Below are positions 8,164 to 19,376 of a stretch of 64,000 nucleotides of DNA, one piece after another. A model generated the notes under the pieces. The model made no database searches, had not been told where the DNA came from, and was given only the letters and a program-made list of their open reading frames with translations. Source of the stretch: Nocardioides iriomotensis (GTDB lineage Bacteria > Actinomycetota > Actinomycetes > Propionibacteriales > Nocardioidaceae); contig NZ_SDPU01000010.1 of assembly GCF_004168035.1 (NCBI RefSeq), forward strand, positions 62,001-126,000, given 5' to 3'. A program made the translations under genes and the position numbers. Numbering within the stretch: the stretch's first letter is position 1; each line of letters starts with the position of its first letter.

Positions 8164-9414
8164 TCACTGAAGGTTGCGGGCGGCGAGGCTCTGGTGCTGC
8201 CACACGCGGACCCAGTCGACCTTCATCGAGCCCTTGCCGGACTTCGGCATGTCGTCCAGCTCCCAGTCGGAGGAGAGCAGGCTCAGGATGACGAGCACCT
8301 GCTTGTCGGAGATCGCCTTCGACGTGCGGAAGGTCTCGGTGCCGTCGATGCGGAAGGAGTAGCCGCTCGGGCTCCAGACCACGGAGAAGACGTGGTACTT
8401 CTTCCACCAGTTGTCGGTGCCCTTCAGCGTCTCGTTGGCGCTCTTCTGGACGCCGCCGATCTTGCGGCCCTTGTAGTGCAGGAACTGCGCGAGGCCGCCG
8501 TCCTTGTAGCCCTTGCCGAAGAACTCGACGGTGTCGATCTCCACCTTCTTCCGGCCCTGCGGCTCGTAGCTGGTGTTCATCCAGAACGAGCCGTGCATGC
8601 CGCGCGGCTGCTGGAACTTCACCCGGGCTGCGGCGGTGCCGTAGCGGAAGGTGAACTTGGCGTCCGTGCCGATGTGACCGTTGAGGTAGTACGGGAACTT
8701 GAACTTCTTGCTCGTGCCCGGCTTCTTCCACTTGCACACGTCGCCGCGACGGTTCGGGTCCTTCTTCACCTGCAGCGAGAGGACACCGCTGCCGACCTTG
8801 GCCATCTTCGGCGAGGCCTTCGAGCACTTACGCTGCGATGCCTTGCTGTACGTCGTTCCGCGGGTGGACCACATCGCGCTGTTCAGGGAGGATCCGCCGA
8901 ACTGGTCCTCGAAGATCTGGGTCCACTGGTCGGTGGCCGTGCCCGACATGAACTTGGCCAGGCTGCCGGCCTTGACGGCCTCCGCCCGATAGGTCCAGTG
9001 AGCCCCGGTCAGCGGAGCGGCGGGGGTGAAGCGGACGATGCCGTCGTCGTTCTGCTTCTTCGGCGTGCCCCACTTGGTCCACGTGGTGCCACCGTCGCTG
9101 GACCGGTAGACCTGGACCTTGCGGCCCTCCTTGGCCGGCGAGAACTTGACCTCGCCGATGGCCTTGGCCTTGTCGGCGCTCGCGGCGCCCTTGCCCTTCT
9201 GGGCGATCTTCGGCAGGACCGAGATCCGCGCGGTCTGGGCCTTCTTGCGCTTGAGACTCTGGAACGAGGTCTTCTGGCTGCTCGTGCCCGCACTGGTCGT
9301 GCGAGCGGACGTGGCGCTGTCGGAGATCACGAGGGCGCTGCTAGGGCCGACCGCGAGAAGCGGGACCATCGCGGCAGCGGCCACGGACGCCGCAAGGGCG
9401 CGATATGAGGACAT
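8164..9414 (-). CDS. Secreted GH16-family glycoside hydrolase
   Basis: A 416-residue exported protein with a signal peptide (residues ~1-27) and a basic, Ser/Thr/Lys-rich region with an Ig/FN3-like stretch (~60-155, VQVYRSSDGGTTWTKWG). The GH16 domain runs from ~165 to the end. The catalytic ExDxxE motif is E292-I-D294-T-V-E297, with nucleophile and acid/base glutamates intact. The C-terminal strand DWVRVWQ is typical of laminarinase-type GH16. Substrate is probably a beta-glucan or related polysaccharide, not proven. SD GGGAG lies 8 nt before the ATG. It is a paralogue of the next gene upstream. Confidence 0.85.
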   Translation of the reverse strand: MSSYRALAASVAAAAMVPLLAVGPSSALVISDSATSARTTSAGTSSQKTSFQSLKRKKAQTARISVLPKIAQKGKGAASADKAKAIGEVKFSPAKEGRKVQVYRSSDGGTTWTKWGTPKKQNDDGIVRFTPAAPLTGAHWTYRAEAVKAGSLAKFMSGTATDQWTQIFEDQFGGSSLNSAMWSTRGTTYSKASQRKCSKASPKMAKVGSGVLSLQVKKDPNRRGDVCKWKKPGTSKKFKFPYYLNGHIGTDAKFTFRYGTAAARVKFQQPRGMHGSFWMNTSYEPQGRKKVEIDTVEFFGKGYKDGGLAQFLHYKGRKIGGVQKSANETLKGTDNWWKKYHVFSVVWSPSGYSFRIDGTETFRTSKAISDKQVLVILSLLSSDWELDDMPKSGKGSMKVDWVRVWQHQSLAARNLQ

Positions 9415-9509
9415 GGGGAGGACTCCCGGATGTTTTGGACGTCAGGGTGCCGAGCCAGGGTAACTGACACTGTCCAACTGTGTCTGGAGTGACGCGTGTT
9501 ACTGGTGCG

Positions 9510-11066
9510 TCACAGGTTCTGGTCGTTCAACCGGGTGTCCTGCCAGACCCGCACCCAGTCGACGTCCATCTGTCCCGCTCCGGCCTCCGGCATCCGCTTC
9601 AGCTCCCAGTCGGACGTGAGCAGGCTCATGATGAGGAACGCCTTCTTGTCGGCGACGTTCTCCTCGACACGCAGCGTCTCGACGCCGTCGATCCGGAACA
9701 CGTAGGCCTCGGGCGTCCACTCGACGCTGAAGACGTGGTAGCGGTCCCACCAGTTGTCTCGAGGCCCCGTGAGTGCCTCAGAGGCGTCCGGCTGCGTGCC
9801 GCCGACCTCCTCGCCCTGCGACGGGTAGATGAACGACGCGATCCCGCCCTTGGCGTACCCCTTGCCGAAGAACTCCACGGTGTCGATCTCGGCGCCGATG
9901 GTCCCGCCGGCCTCGCCGCTGTCCTGCAGCCAGAACGCACCGTGCATGCCCTGCGGCTGCTGGAACTTCACCCGAGCGGCGGCGACGCCGTAGCGGAAGG
10001 AGTACGTCCCTTGGGTGCCGACGTGCGAGTTGAGGTAGTAGCTCTCGGTGCCGCTTGCGCCGGTCGACGGGTTCTTCCAGCTGCAGCTGTCTGGCGCGTA
10101 GGCCGGGTCGCGCTGGGCGCTCAGGCGCGCGGCACCGTCACCGGAGGCCGAGACCATGCTGGAGTCGGCGCGCGCGCAGGTGCGGCTGGAGTCGGGGGCG
10201 TGCACGTCCCCGCGGGTGAGCCACGTCGCGGAGTCGACGCCGTAGGTGAACTCGTCGTCGAAGTCGAGCCGCCAGCGGTTCGAGGCCTGCGCGGGCGACG
10301 CCGCCTCGGGGGCGCCCTTGTACCCGGCCGCCAGGACCCGGTACTGGTACGGCGTGGTGGCGTCCTGCGGCACCTGGAACCGGACCTTGCCCTCGGCACC
10401 CTGGGTGTCCTTCCCGACGCGCTCCCAGTCCCCGCCGGGAAGCCGTCGCTGGGCGTAGACCTCGCGCCCCGGGCGGATCGGCGAGAACGTCGCCTCGGCG
10501 AACAGGCTCGCGGCCCCTGCTTCCGCCGGCACCGCGCCGTTCTGGACGACGCCGGGCAGCACCGAGAACTGCGGGACTGCCTGCTTGGTGACCTGGACCC
10601 GCGGCAGCACCTGGGTGACGGCGGGGTGCCGCTGCCCGAGCTGGCTGACCTCGGGCAGCACGACCCGCAGCCGCGCGGGCGCGTCGACCTGCAGCCCGCT
10701 GAAGACGAAGGCGCCGGCGGAGGTGGTCTGGAGCGTCTCCATGCGGCTCCATGCCCCGCGCACCTGCCGCTCGAGGTAGACGGGCCGGTCGGAGCTCTCG
10801 GTGGCCGATCCCTCGATCGTGAACCGCTCGCCCGGCATCACCCCGCCGCGCGGGGTCGCCACCCGGATCTGGAGCTGGGCCGGGTCGGCGGTGGTGAGCG
10901 CCCGCCCGGCGTAGAAGATGCCGGTGCCGACGAGGACGACGAAGGCGAAGATGAGCAGGCCCTTGCGCCACTCGGGGCTCAGCCCGGGACGGCCCTGACG
11001 GCGCGCCTTGCGCCTCCCCGGCTCAGAGGGCCGGGGAGTGGCGGCACGATCCGTCGTCTCGGTCAT
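9510..11066 (-). CDS. Membrane-anchored GH16-family glycoside hydrolase
   Basis: A 518-residue paralogue of the neighbouring GH16 protein. It starts with a basic cytoplasmic tail (GRRKARRQGRPGLSPEWRKG), then one membrane helix (LLIFAFVVLVGTGIFYAG) with no clear cleavage site, so it is probably a type II anchored enzyme. Two Ig-like stretches (~55-240) precede the GH16 domain. The catalytic motif EIDTVEFFGK is intact, and the C-terminus again has DWVRVWQD. ATG 11066 was used; ATG 11078 (four residues longer) is possible. The gap to folE is 89 bp. Confidence 0.83.
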   Translation of the reverse strand: MTETTDRAATPRPSEPGRRKARRQGRPGLSPEWRKGLLIFAFVVLVGTGIFYAGRALTTADPAQLQIRVATPRGGVMPGERFTIEGSATESSDRPVYLERQVRGAWSRMETLQTTSAGAFVFSGLQVDAPARLRVVLPEVSQLGQRHPAVTQVLPRVQVTKQAVPQFSVLPGVVQNGAVPAEAGAASLFAEATFSPIRPGREVYAQRRLPGGDWERVGKDTQGAEGKVRFQVPQDATTPYQYRVLAAGYKGAPEAASPAQASNRWRLDFDDEFTYGVDSATWLTRGDVHAPDSSRTCARADSSMVSASGDGAARLSAQRDPAYAPDSCSWKNPSTGASGTESYYLNSHVGTQGTYSFRYGVAAARVKFQQPQGMHGAFWLQDSGEAGGTIGAEIDTVEFFGKGYAKGGIASFIYPSQGEEVGGTQPDASEALTGPRDNWWDRYHVFSVEWTPEAYVFRIDGVETLRVEENVADKKAFLIMSLLTSDWELKRMPEAGAGQMDVDWVRVWQDTRLNDQNL

Positions 11067-11155
11067 GAGTCCCGCCATCGTAACCGCCGGTCGAAGCGCC
11101 GTCAGATCGTTGAGGCGACGCCAGGCGGGAGGGCGTGACCGGGCTAACTCATCGG

Positions 11156-11783
11156 CTAGCGCGTGCCACGCATGATGAGGCTCATCGCCTCCTGGCGGGT
11201 GGCGGCCCGGTGCATGCTGCCCCGGATGGCGGAGGTGATCGTCTTCGCGCCGGGCTTCTTCACCCCGCGCATGGTCATGCAGAGGTGCTCGGCCTCGATG
11301 ACGACGATGGCCCCCTGCGCCTCGAGGATCTCCATCAGCGCGTCCGCGACCTGCGTGGTCAGCCGCTCCTGCACCTGGGGCCGCTTGGCGTAGACGTCGA
11401 CGAGGCGGGCGAGCTTGGAGAGGCCGGTGATGCGGCCGTTGTCGTTGGGGATGTAACCGATGTGCGCCACCCCGGTGAAGGGCACGAGGTGGTGCTCGCA
11501 CATCGACCACAGCTCGATGTCGCGGACCAGGATCAGCTCGTCGTGGCCGAGGTCGAACGTCGTGGTGAGCACGTCCTCCGCGCCGAGGCGCATGCCGGAG
11601 AGCAGCTCCTTGTAGGCGCGCGCGACGCGGGCGGGCGTGTCCCGCAGCCCCTCGCGGTCGGGGTCCTCCCCCACCGCGAACAGCAGCTCCCGGACAGCCG
11701 CCTCGGCGCGTGGCTGGTCGAACTCCGGGATGTTGTCGCGCGGTTCCTGCGTGATCCGCGTGATCTCGCCGGACGCGTGTCCG

Positions 11784-11794
<11 letters not shown>
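11156..11794 (-). CDS. folE: GTP cyclohydrolase I
   Basis: Converts GTP to 7,8-dihydroneopterin triphosphate, the first step of folate synthesis. The zinc and active-site motif [19 protein letters not shown] is clear, as are [23 protein letters not shown] and the second zinc Cys in [15 protein letters not shown]. The 212 residues are normal. The start overlaps the end of ftsH by 11 bp, so it is expressed with ftsH. Confidence 0.96.
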
Positions 11795-13808
<2,014 letters not shown>

Positions 13809-13930
13809 GATCGGGCCATTGTTTCACCCGGACCGCCCCAAACGAAGCGCGGGCCGTCCGGCCGGGACCGGGGGCCGTCGGCGGCAGGCTGTGGGCGCGA
13901 GCCGGCGAGAGGCAGGAGCCCAGCCGGGGC

Positions 13931-14482
13931 TCAGGAGTAGACGTGCGGCGCCAGCGTGCCGATCGAGCGCAGGTTGCGGTAGCGCTCGTCGAAGTCGAGG
14001 CCGTAGCCGACGACGAACTCGTTGGGGATGTCGTAGCCGACGTACTTCACGTCGACCGTCATCTGCTGCGCCTCCGGCTTGCGGAGCAAGGTGCAGATCT
14101 CGACCGAGGCCGGGCCGCGGGAGTTGAGGTTGGAGATCAGCCAGGACAGCGTGAGGCCGGTGTCGATGATGTCCTCGACGACCAGGACGTGACGGTCGCT
14201 GATGTCGGTGTCGAGGTCCTTGAGGATGCGGACGACGCCGGAGGACTTGGTGCCCGAGCCGTAGGACGAGATCGCCATCCAGTCCATCTCGACGTGCCGG
14301 CCGAAGTGCCGGGCCAGGTCGGCCATCACCATGACCGCGCCCTTGAGGACGCCGACCAGCAGGATGTCCTTGCCGGCGTAGTCCTCCTCGATCGCGGCAG
14401 CCAGCTCACCGAGGCGCTCCTGGATCTGCTTCTCGGTGAAGAGGACGTCGACCAGGTCGCCCTCGATGTGCGATTCGTCCAT
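13931..14482 (-). CDS. hpt: Hypoxanthine phosphoribosyltransferase
   Basis: Salvages hypoxanthine and guanine with PRPP. The PRPP-binding loop is [14 protein letters not shown], the flexible loop holds [10 protein letters not shown], and the base-binding region ends in [27 protein letters not shown] 14482 gives 183 residues, the family size; the upstream extension of the frame has no homology. The gene lies 4 bp after tilS, so both are in one transcript. Confidence 0.95.
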   Translation of the reverse strand: MDESHIEGDLVDVLFTEKQIQERLGELAAAIEEDYAGKDILLVGVLKGAVMVMADLARHFGRHVEMDWMAISSYGSGTKSSGVVRILKDLDTDISDRHVLVVEDIIDTGLTLSWLISNLNSRGPASVEICTLLRKPEAQQMTVDVKYVGYDIPNEFVVGYGLDFDERYRNLRSIGTLAPHVYS

Positions 14483-14486
14483 GGCG

Positions 14487-15464
14487 TCAGCCTCCCACAG
14501 CCCCCGAGAGCACCAACCGGTCACCCGACCGCTGGGCGCGCAGGTGGCCCGGGAGATCGACCCAGCGCTGGCCGCGGTACGCCGTGACCAGCTCGTCGAC
14601 GGCGAGGACGTGGACCCGGAAGAGCTCGCCGGCGGGCGCCCCGGCGTCCAGGGCGGCGAGCCGGAGCACCCTGCGACGGACGGCAGCCGGCAGGCCGGCG
14701 AGCACGGTCACGTCGAGCCCGTCGCCGCGACTCGCGTCCGCGAGGGCGACCGCGGCGATCCCGTCGAGCGCGGCCACGTCCTCCTGCAGCTGCTCGGCGG
14801 TCCGGGCGAGGGTGTCGGCGACGCCCGGTCCGAGCTCTCGCTCCAGCACCGGCATGACGGTCTGCCGGACCCGCGAGCGCGTGAAGCGCGGGTCGTCGTT
14901 GTGCGGGTCGGTCCAGTAGTCGATGCCCTCGGCCCGGCAGGCCTGCTCGGTCTGCGCCCGGGTGACGTCGAGCAGGGGTCGGCGCACGTCGTCGTACGAG
15001 GCGCGCATGCCGGCGATCGAGCGACCGCCGGACCCGCGGGTGAGGCCGAGGAGCACGGTCTCGGCCTGGTCGTCTCGGGTGTGGCCGAGGAGGACGACGG
15101 CGCCGGTGCGCTGCGCGACCTCCTCGAGGACGGCGTAGCGCGCCTCGCGGGCGGCGGCCTCGGGCCCCTGCCCGGTGGCCTGCACCTCGACCCGGACCGT
15201 CACGGTCTCGTCGGCTCCGAGCGCGGCCATCTGGGCGACGACCCGGGACGCCTGCGCGGTCGAGCCGTCCTGCAGGCCGTGGTCGACAGTCACGCCGAGG
15301 ACGTGCCGGTCCTGCTTGCGCGCCTCGAACACGGTCGCGGCCAGCAGCGCGAGCGAGTCGGCCCCGCCGGAGCAGGCGACGAGGACGGGCCGGCCGGCGG
15401 GTTCGGCCTCCAGCGTCCGGCGTACGGCGAGCCGGACCGCGGCGACGGCGGGGTCGGGGCTCAC
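14487..15464 (-). CDS. tilS: tRNA(Ile)-lysidine synthase
   Basis: Modifies C34 of the CAU-anticodon tRNA-Ile to lysidine so it reads AUA. The PP-loop ATP site is [14 protein letters not shown] near residue 30, with VTVDHGLQ and [16 protein letters not shown], and the later [23 protein letters not shown] 15464 overlaps the upstream stop (GTGA) and gives 325 residues, close to other actinobacterial TilS, which lack most of the C-terminal domain of the E. coli enzyme. Confidence 0.94.
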   Translation of the reverse strand: MSPDPAVAAVRLAVRRTLEAEPAGRPVLVACSGGADSLALLAATVFEARKQDRHVLGVTVDHGLQDGSTAQASRVVAQMAALGADETVTVRVEVQATGQGPEAAAREARYAVLEEVAQRTGAVVLLGHTRDDQAETVLLGLTRGSGGRSIAGMRASYDDVRRPLLDVTRAQTEQACRAEGIDYWTDPHNDDPRFTRSRVRQTVMPVLERELGPGVADTLARTAEQLQEDVAALDGIAAVALADASRGDGLDVTVLAGLPAAVRRRVLRLAALDAGAPAGELFRVHVLAVDELVTAYRGQRWVDLPGHLRAQRSGDRLVLSGAVGG

Positions 15465-16537
15465 CCGTGGACGCGGCGCACCCAGGCGGCGGGGTCCGCG
15501 ATCTCGACGCGGGACGGGAGGTTCGCCGGCTCGGCCCAGACGGCGTTGAAGCCCTCCATGCCGACCTGGTCGAGCACGCCGCGGGTGAAGGCGGCGCCGT
15601 CGCGGTACTGGGCCATCTTGGCGTCGAGGCCGAGCAGCTTGCGGAGCACGCGGTCGAGGTAGCTGGTGCCCTTGCGGCGCTCGGTGAACCGGCGCCGGAT
15701 GTCCTTCACTGTCGGGATCACCTCGGGACCGACGCCGTCCATCACGACGTCGGCGTGCCCCTCGAGCAGCGACATGACCGCGGTGATCCGGTCGAGGACC
15801 TCGCGCTGGTGGGCGGAGGAGAACAGGTCGAGCAGGCTGACGTCGTCGTCGCCGCGCAGGATGTCGCCGACGCGCTTGACGCCCTCGCCCACCATCGCGG
15901 CGAGCTTCCCGGGGTCGACCTCGATCTCGCCGACCAGTGCCTCGATCTCGCCGCGGATGTGGTCGCGCATCCACGGGACGGCGGTGAACTGGACCCGGTG
16001 GGTCTCCTCGTGCAGGCAGACCCAGAGCCGGAAGTCGCGCGGGTCGACGCCCATCTCGCGCTCGGCGTGCACGATGTTGGGCGCCACCAGCAGCAGCCGC
16101 CCGGCCGGGCCGCTCTCACCGGTGCTGTCGAGCCCGTAGAAGGGGTCGAACTGGCCGAGCACCCTGCTGGACATGAACCCGAGCAGCGCACCGACCTCGA
16201 GGCCGGTGATCCGCGAGCCGACGGCCTCGGCCATCGGCGACGGGGCGCCCTTCCGGGTCTGCAGCTTGTCGACCAGCGGCGCGATCACCTCGGCGAACCC
16301 GTCGGCGTTGGCCCGGATCCAGCCCGGCCGGTCGACGACCAGGACGGGCGCCGTACGGCTGCCGGCGGCGAGCCCCGTGTAGTCGCGGACGAGCGGCGTG
16401 GAGCGCTCGGCGCCCTCGCGCAGCTCGGCGACCACGGCCTCCGCCTCGTCGCGCGTGATCGACGGCCCGGCGCCGGACATGCGCGAGGCGGCCGACACGG
16501 CCAGGTCCCAGTCGATCATCGTCGAGCGTCCCACCAT
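15461..16537 (-). CDS. Zinc-dependent metalloprotease-like DUF2342 protein
   Basis: A 358-residue member of the DUF2342 (F420-associated, zincin-like) family, found next to tilS and dacB across actinobacteria. The zincin helix is WVCLHEETHRVQFTAVPWM, an HExxH site with the expected Glu. Upstream blocks include DRPGWIRANADGF and the region ALLGFMSSRVLGQFDPF. ATG 16537 or ATG 16519 (MIDWD) may be the start. Substrate unknown; activity is inferred from the motif. Confidence 0.88.
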   Translation of the reverse strand: MVGRSTMIDWDLAVSAASRMSGAGPSITRDEAEAVVAELREGAERSTPLVRDYTGLAAGSRTAPVLVVDRPGWIRANADGFAEVIAPLVDKLQTRKGAPSPMAEAVGSRITGLEVGALLGFMSSRVLGQFDPFYGLDSTGESGPAGRLLLVAPNIVHAEREMGVDPRDFRLWVCLHEETHRVQFTAVPWMRDHIRGEIEALVGEIEVDPGKLAAMVGEGVKRVGDILRGDDDVSLLDLFSSAHQREVLDRITAVMSLLEGHADVVMDGVGPEVIPTVKDIRRRFTERRKGTSYLDRVLRKLLGLDAKMAQYRDGAAFTRGVLDQVGMEGFNAVWAEPANLPSRVEIADPAAWVRRVHG

Positions 16538-16559
16538 GACGACAACCTACGTGGTCACG

Positions 16560-18029
16560 CTAGGCGCCGGCCCTGCAGTCGCAGGCGGCGAGGGCCGCGG
16601 CGAGCTCGTCGATCCGCGCGCGGGCGTCGAGTGTGTTCTGCACCTTGACCTTGTCGGCCACGGCGACGAAGCCGAGCACGACGCCGTCCTGCGTGGTCAC
16701 CGTGCCCGCGAGGCCGTGCACGCCGGTGAGGGTGCCGGTCTTGGCGCGGACGTCGCCGAGGCCGGCGGGGGCGCCGGTGTCGAAGCGGTAGGCGAGCGAG
16801 CCGGTGAAGCCGGCGACCGGCAGCCCGGTCAGCACCGGCCGCAGCTCGGCGTGCTCCTCGCTCGCGGCCACCTGGATGACGGAGAGCAGCGTCTCGGGGC
16901 GGAGCCGGTCGCCGCGGGCGAGGCCGGAGCCGTCGAGGATCCGGTCGCGGGAGGTGTCGACGCCGAGCTCGTCGAGGACGGTGTGGACCGTCTCGGCACC
17001 ACCGTCGAACGACCCCTCCCGGTCGGTGGCGAGCGCGGCCTGCCGGAAGAGCACCTCGGCCCCTTCGTTGTCGCTGGCCTCCAGGACGTGCTGGACGACC
17101 TGAGCGAGCGGCGCGCCCTGGACGGCCGCGAGCTCCTGGGCGTCGTCGGCCGCCTGCTCCTCGCGCGGTGCGCCGCGGACGTCGATGCCGCGGCGCTCGA
17201 GGGCCTCGGCGAAGGACGCGGCGGCCGCGAGAGCGGGGTCGGCGCTGCGGAAGTAGCCGCCCTGGCTGCGGCCCTCGTCGACCCAGAGCGCGGAGATCGG
17301 GCTGACCACGTTGTCCGGCACGTACGACGTCCGCCAGTCGGGGCTGACGGCGGGCCCGGCGAACAGGGACGCGTCATAGCCGAGCCGCACCTTCGTGCGG
17401 CCCACGTCGCGCAGCGCCTTGGCGGTCGCGCGGGCGAGGGTCTGGATGTCGGCGCGCGCCGGGTACGACTCGTCGGCCGTCACCGGGCGCCTGGCCAGCA
17501 GCGGGTCGCCGCCGCCCACCAGCACGATCCCCCGGCGGGTGGCGCCCTGGACGACGGTGGTCCGGAAGCGGTGGTCGGGGCCGAGGGTCGCGAGCGCGGT
17601 GGTGCTGGTGAGCATCTTCATCGTCGACGCGGGGGTGACCCGCTTCTCGCCGGTCCGGTAGACGACCTCGCCGGTCGACAGCTCGCTCACCGCGACGCCG
17701 ATGCCGCGCCCGAGACGCTTGTCCTTCAGCGACCTCGCCACGGCCCGCCGTACCGCGTCGGGGTCGGCGGTCGCGTCCTCGGTGGTCGCGGCGACGGCGT
17801 TCGGGTCGTCGGCCTCCGGCAGGGTCAGCCCGGGCGGCGGCGGGACGGCGGCGGGCTGGGTGACGGGCGAGGGGTAGTCGAAGCCGAACCAGCGGGGCCC
17901 GAGGTCGAAGCCCCAGGCCGCGACGGCGAGCAGGTACACGAGCACGACGAGCGCGACCGTGCGGCGGCGCAGCCGGGCTCCGGCCGGTCGCGGGCGCGAC
18001 GCAGCGTGGCTTGCGTCACCTTCTGGCAC
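16560..18029 (-). CDS. dacB: D-alanyl-D-alanine carboxypeptidase/endopeptidase (PBP4-type, DacB)
   Basis: A 489-residue peptidoglycan-trimming enzyme of the S13 family. A basic N-terminus and membrane helix (TVALVVLVYLLAVAAWGF, ~25-43) export or anchor it. The penicillin-binding motifs are STMK (in TPASTMKMLTS), SDN (in LEASDNEGAEV) and KTG (in VRAKTGTLTG). It acts outside the membrane on peptide stems and cross-links. A CDCRAGA tail with two Cys ends the protein. It is divergent from ppa, 86 bp away. Confidence 0.93.
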   Translation of the reverse strand: MPEGDASHAASRPRPAGARLRRRTVALVVLVYLLAVAAWGFDLGPRWFGFDYPSPVTQPAAVPPPPGLTLPEADDPNAVAATTEDATADPDAVRRAVARSLKDKRLGRGIGVAVSELSTGEVVYRTGEKRVTPASTMKMLTSTTALATLGPDHRFRTTVVQGATRRGIVLVGGGDPLLARRPVTADESYPARADIQTLARATAKALRDVGRTKVRLGYDASLFAGPAVSPDWRTSYVPDNVVSPISALWVDEGRSQGGYFRSADPALAAAASFAEALERRGIDVRGAPREEQAADDAQELAAVQGAPLAQVVQHVLEASDNEGAEVLFRQAALATDREGSFDGGAETVHTVLDELGVDTSRDRILDGSGLARGDRLRPETLLSVIQVAASEEHAELRPVLTGLPVAGFTGSLAYRFDTGAPAGLGDVRAKTGTLTGVHGLAGTVTTQDGVVLGFVAVADKVKVQNTLDARARIDELAAALAACDCRAGA

Positions 18030-18115
18030 CGCCAGGCCCTCCCGACTCTCCGATTCCCGTTCTGGTGCGCGACACTAGCCAAACAGTTCATCGCGGCTGA
18101 AAGCAGAGGAACAAG

Positions 18116-18610
18116 GTGGAGTTCGACGTCCTGGTAGAGATCCCCAAGGGGCAGCGCAACAAGTACGAGGTCGACCACGTCAGCGGTCGCATCCGGCTGG
18201 ACCGGACGCTGTTCACGTCCACCCAGTACCCCGCCGACTACGGCTACATCGAGAACACCCTCGGCCTCGACGGCGACCCGCTCGACGCCATGGTGATCCT
18301 GCAGGAGCCGACGTTCCCCGGCTGCCTGATCAAGTGCCGCGCGATCGGCATGTTCCGGATGACCGACGAGGCCGGCGGCGACGACAAGGTGCTGTGCGTG
18401 CCTGCCACCGACCCGCGCCTGGAGCACCTGCGCGACATCAGCCACGTGTCGAAGTTCGACCGGCTGGAGATCCAGCACTTCTTCGAGGTCTACAAGGACC
18501 TCGAGCCCGGCAAGTCCGTCGAGGGCGCCGAGTGGGTCGGCCGCACCGAGGCCGAGGCCGAGGTCGTCGCCTCGTTCGAGCGGTTCAAGGAGAACCCCTC
18601 CGAGCACTGA
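18116..18610 (+). CDS. ppa: Inorganic pyrophosphatase
   Basis: Hydrolyses pyrophosphate from biosynthetic reactions. The 164-residue class I enzyme shows the signature [11 protein letters not shown], with ADYGYIENT before it and the metal-binding Asp residues in [14 protein letters not shown] start at 18116, with AGAGGAA 6 nt upstream. The only other gene features nearby are the divergent dacB and a very long hairpin 18 nt past the stop. Confidence 0.96.
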   Translation: MEFDVLVEIPKGQRNKYEVDHVSGRIRLDRTLFTSTQYPADYGYIENTLGLDGDPLDAMVILQEPTFPGCLIKCRAIGMFRMTDEAGGDDKVLCVPATDPRLEHLRDISHVSKFDRLEIQHFFEVYKDLEPGKSVEGAEWVGRTEAEAEVVASFERFKENPSEH

Positions 18611-18628
18611 CACCGGCCGTCGCCCAGC

Positions 18629-18698
18629 TGTAACGCGGGGTTATGGACGCTTCACAAGGCATATGCCGCTTGTGGAGCGTCCATAACCCCGCGTTACA
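18629..18698. repeat. 70-nt near-perfect palindrome (long hairpin)
   Basis: Two arms of about 34 nt, TGTAACGCGGGGTTATGGAC... and its complement, meet at a small GGCATATGCC centre. They differ by one T/G wobble and a 2-nt bulge. Each arm itself starts with TAAC-N5-GTTA. It lies between ppa and the ArsR gene. The stem is far longer than a normal terminator and has no U-tract on either side, although it could still end ppa transcription. A mobile palindromic repeat or paired ends of a lost element are alternatives. Confidence 0.85.
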
Positions 18699-18734
18699 CG
18701 TTGTGGGGGCCACCACCGCGCGACCGCAAACGAA

Positions 18735-18769
18735 TCTTTGCAAAGATCTCTTTGCAAACGAGTCTTTGC
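18735..18769. promoter_or_regulatory. Operator array upstream of the ArsR-type repressor gene
   Basis: Three TCTTTGC boxes start at 18735, 18749 and 18763, exactly 14 bp apart. The first two are linked by the inverted repeat GCAAAGA-TC-TCTTTGC (18740-18755), which contains CTTTGCAAAG-type symmetry. The array ends 16 bp before the GTG start. It is AT-rich against its surroundings and is the likely self-operator of the downstream winged-helix repressor. Confidence 0.7.
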
Positions 18770-18785
18770 GTTCTACCCTCCTGTC

Positions 18786-19376
18786 GTGGACCTCACGACG
18801 ATCACCCCCGACGCCACCGCGATGCGGGCGCTGGCGCACCCGGTCAGGCTCCGGCTGCTCGGCCTGCTCCGCTCCGACGGGCCGGCGACGGCGACCTCGC
18901 TCGCGCAGCGGCTCGGGCTCAACAGCGGCGCGACGTCGTACCACCTGCGCCAGCTCGCCGCCCACGGGTTCGTCGTCGACGACCCGGATCGCGGCACCGG
19001 GCGCGACCGGTGGTGGAAGGCCGCGCACCAGTCGACCCGGACCGCCGAGAATGTCTCGGAGACGCCGGAGGGGCGCGAGGTCGTCGACGCCTACACCCAG
19101 GCGATCGCGGTGGTGCACACCGAGATGCTCCAGCGGGCGATGGAGGAGGCCTCGACGCTCCCCCAGGCCTGGCGCCGCCCGTCGACCACCAGCGACTGGC
19201 ACCTGCGGCTCACCCCCGAGCAGGCGCACGAGCTCATGGCGAAGATCTACGAGCTGATGGGCAGCTGGCAGGAGGCCGACGAGGACGCCGAGGGTACGGC
19301 GGAGTTCGTCGTCCACCTGCACTCCTTCCCGCGCCCCGGCACGCTCACCCCGGTCGACGCGGAGGCGCAGTCGTGA
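18786..19376 (+). CDS. ArsR-type winged-helix transcriptional regulator
   Basis: A 196-residue repressor-like protein. The N-terminal wHTH (~5-85) reads MRALAHPVRLRLLGLL, then the recognition region NSGATSYHLRQLAAHGFV and a wing with GRDRWWKAAH. The C-terminal ~100 residues (EQAHELMAKIYELM) are the helical part of the HTH_20/ArsR subfamily that pairs with MFS exporters. GTG 18786 follows the operator array directly. Its stop overlaps the start of the MFS gene (GTGA), so repressor and exporter are coupled. Confidence 0.87.
   Translation: MDLTTITPDATAMRALAHPVRLRLLGLLRSDGPATATSLAQRLGLNSGATSYHLRQLAAHGFVVDDPDRGTGRDRWWKAAHQSTRTAENVSETPEGREVVDAYTQAIAVVHTEMLQRAMEEASTLPQAWRRPSTTSDWHLRLTPEQAHELMAKIYELMGSWQEADEDAEGTAEFVVHLHSFPRPGTLTPVDAEAQS

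Noticed and set aside
9460-9486. Operator-like inverted repeat (GACACTGTCCAACTGTGTC) between the GH16 genes
   Set aside because: The symmetry is imperfect and no regulator is adjacent; it may be part of a promoter, but evidence is too thin for a call.
13916-13932. Terminator hairpin GAGCCC-GGGCTC at the end of hpt
   Set aside because: The 6-bp stem is short, overlaps the stop codon and has no U-tract; chance occurrence is likely at this GC content.
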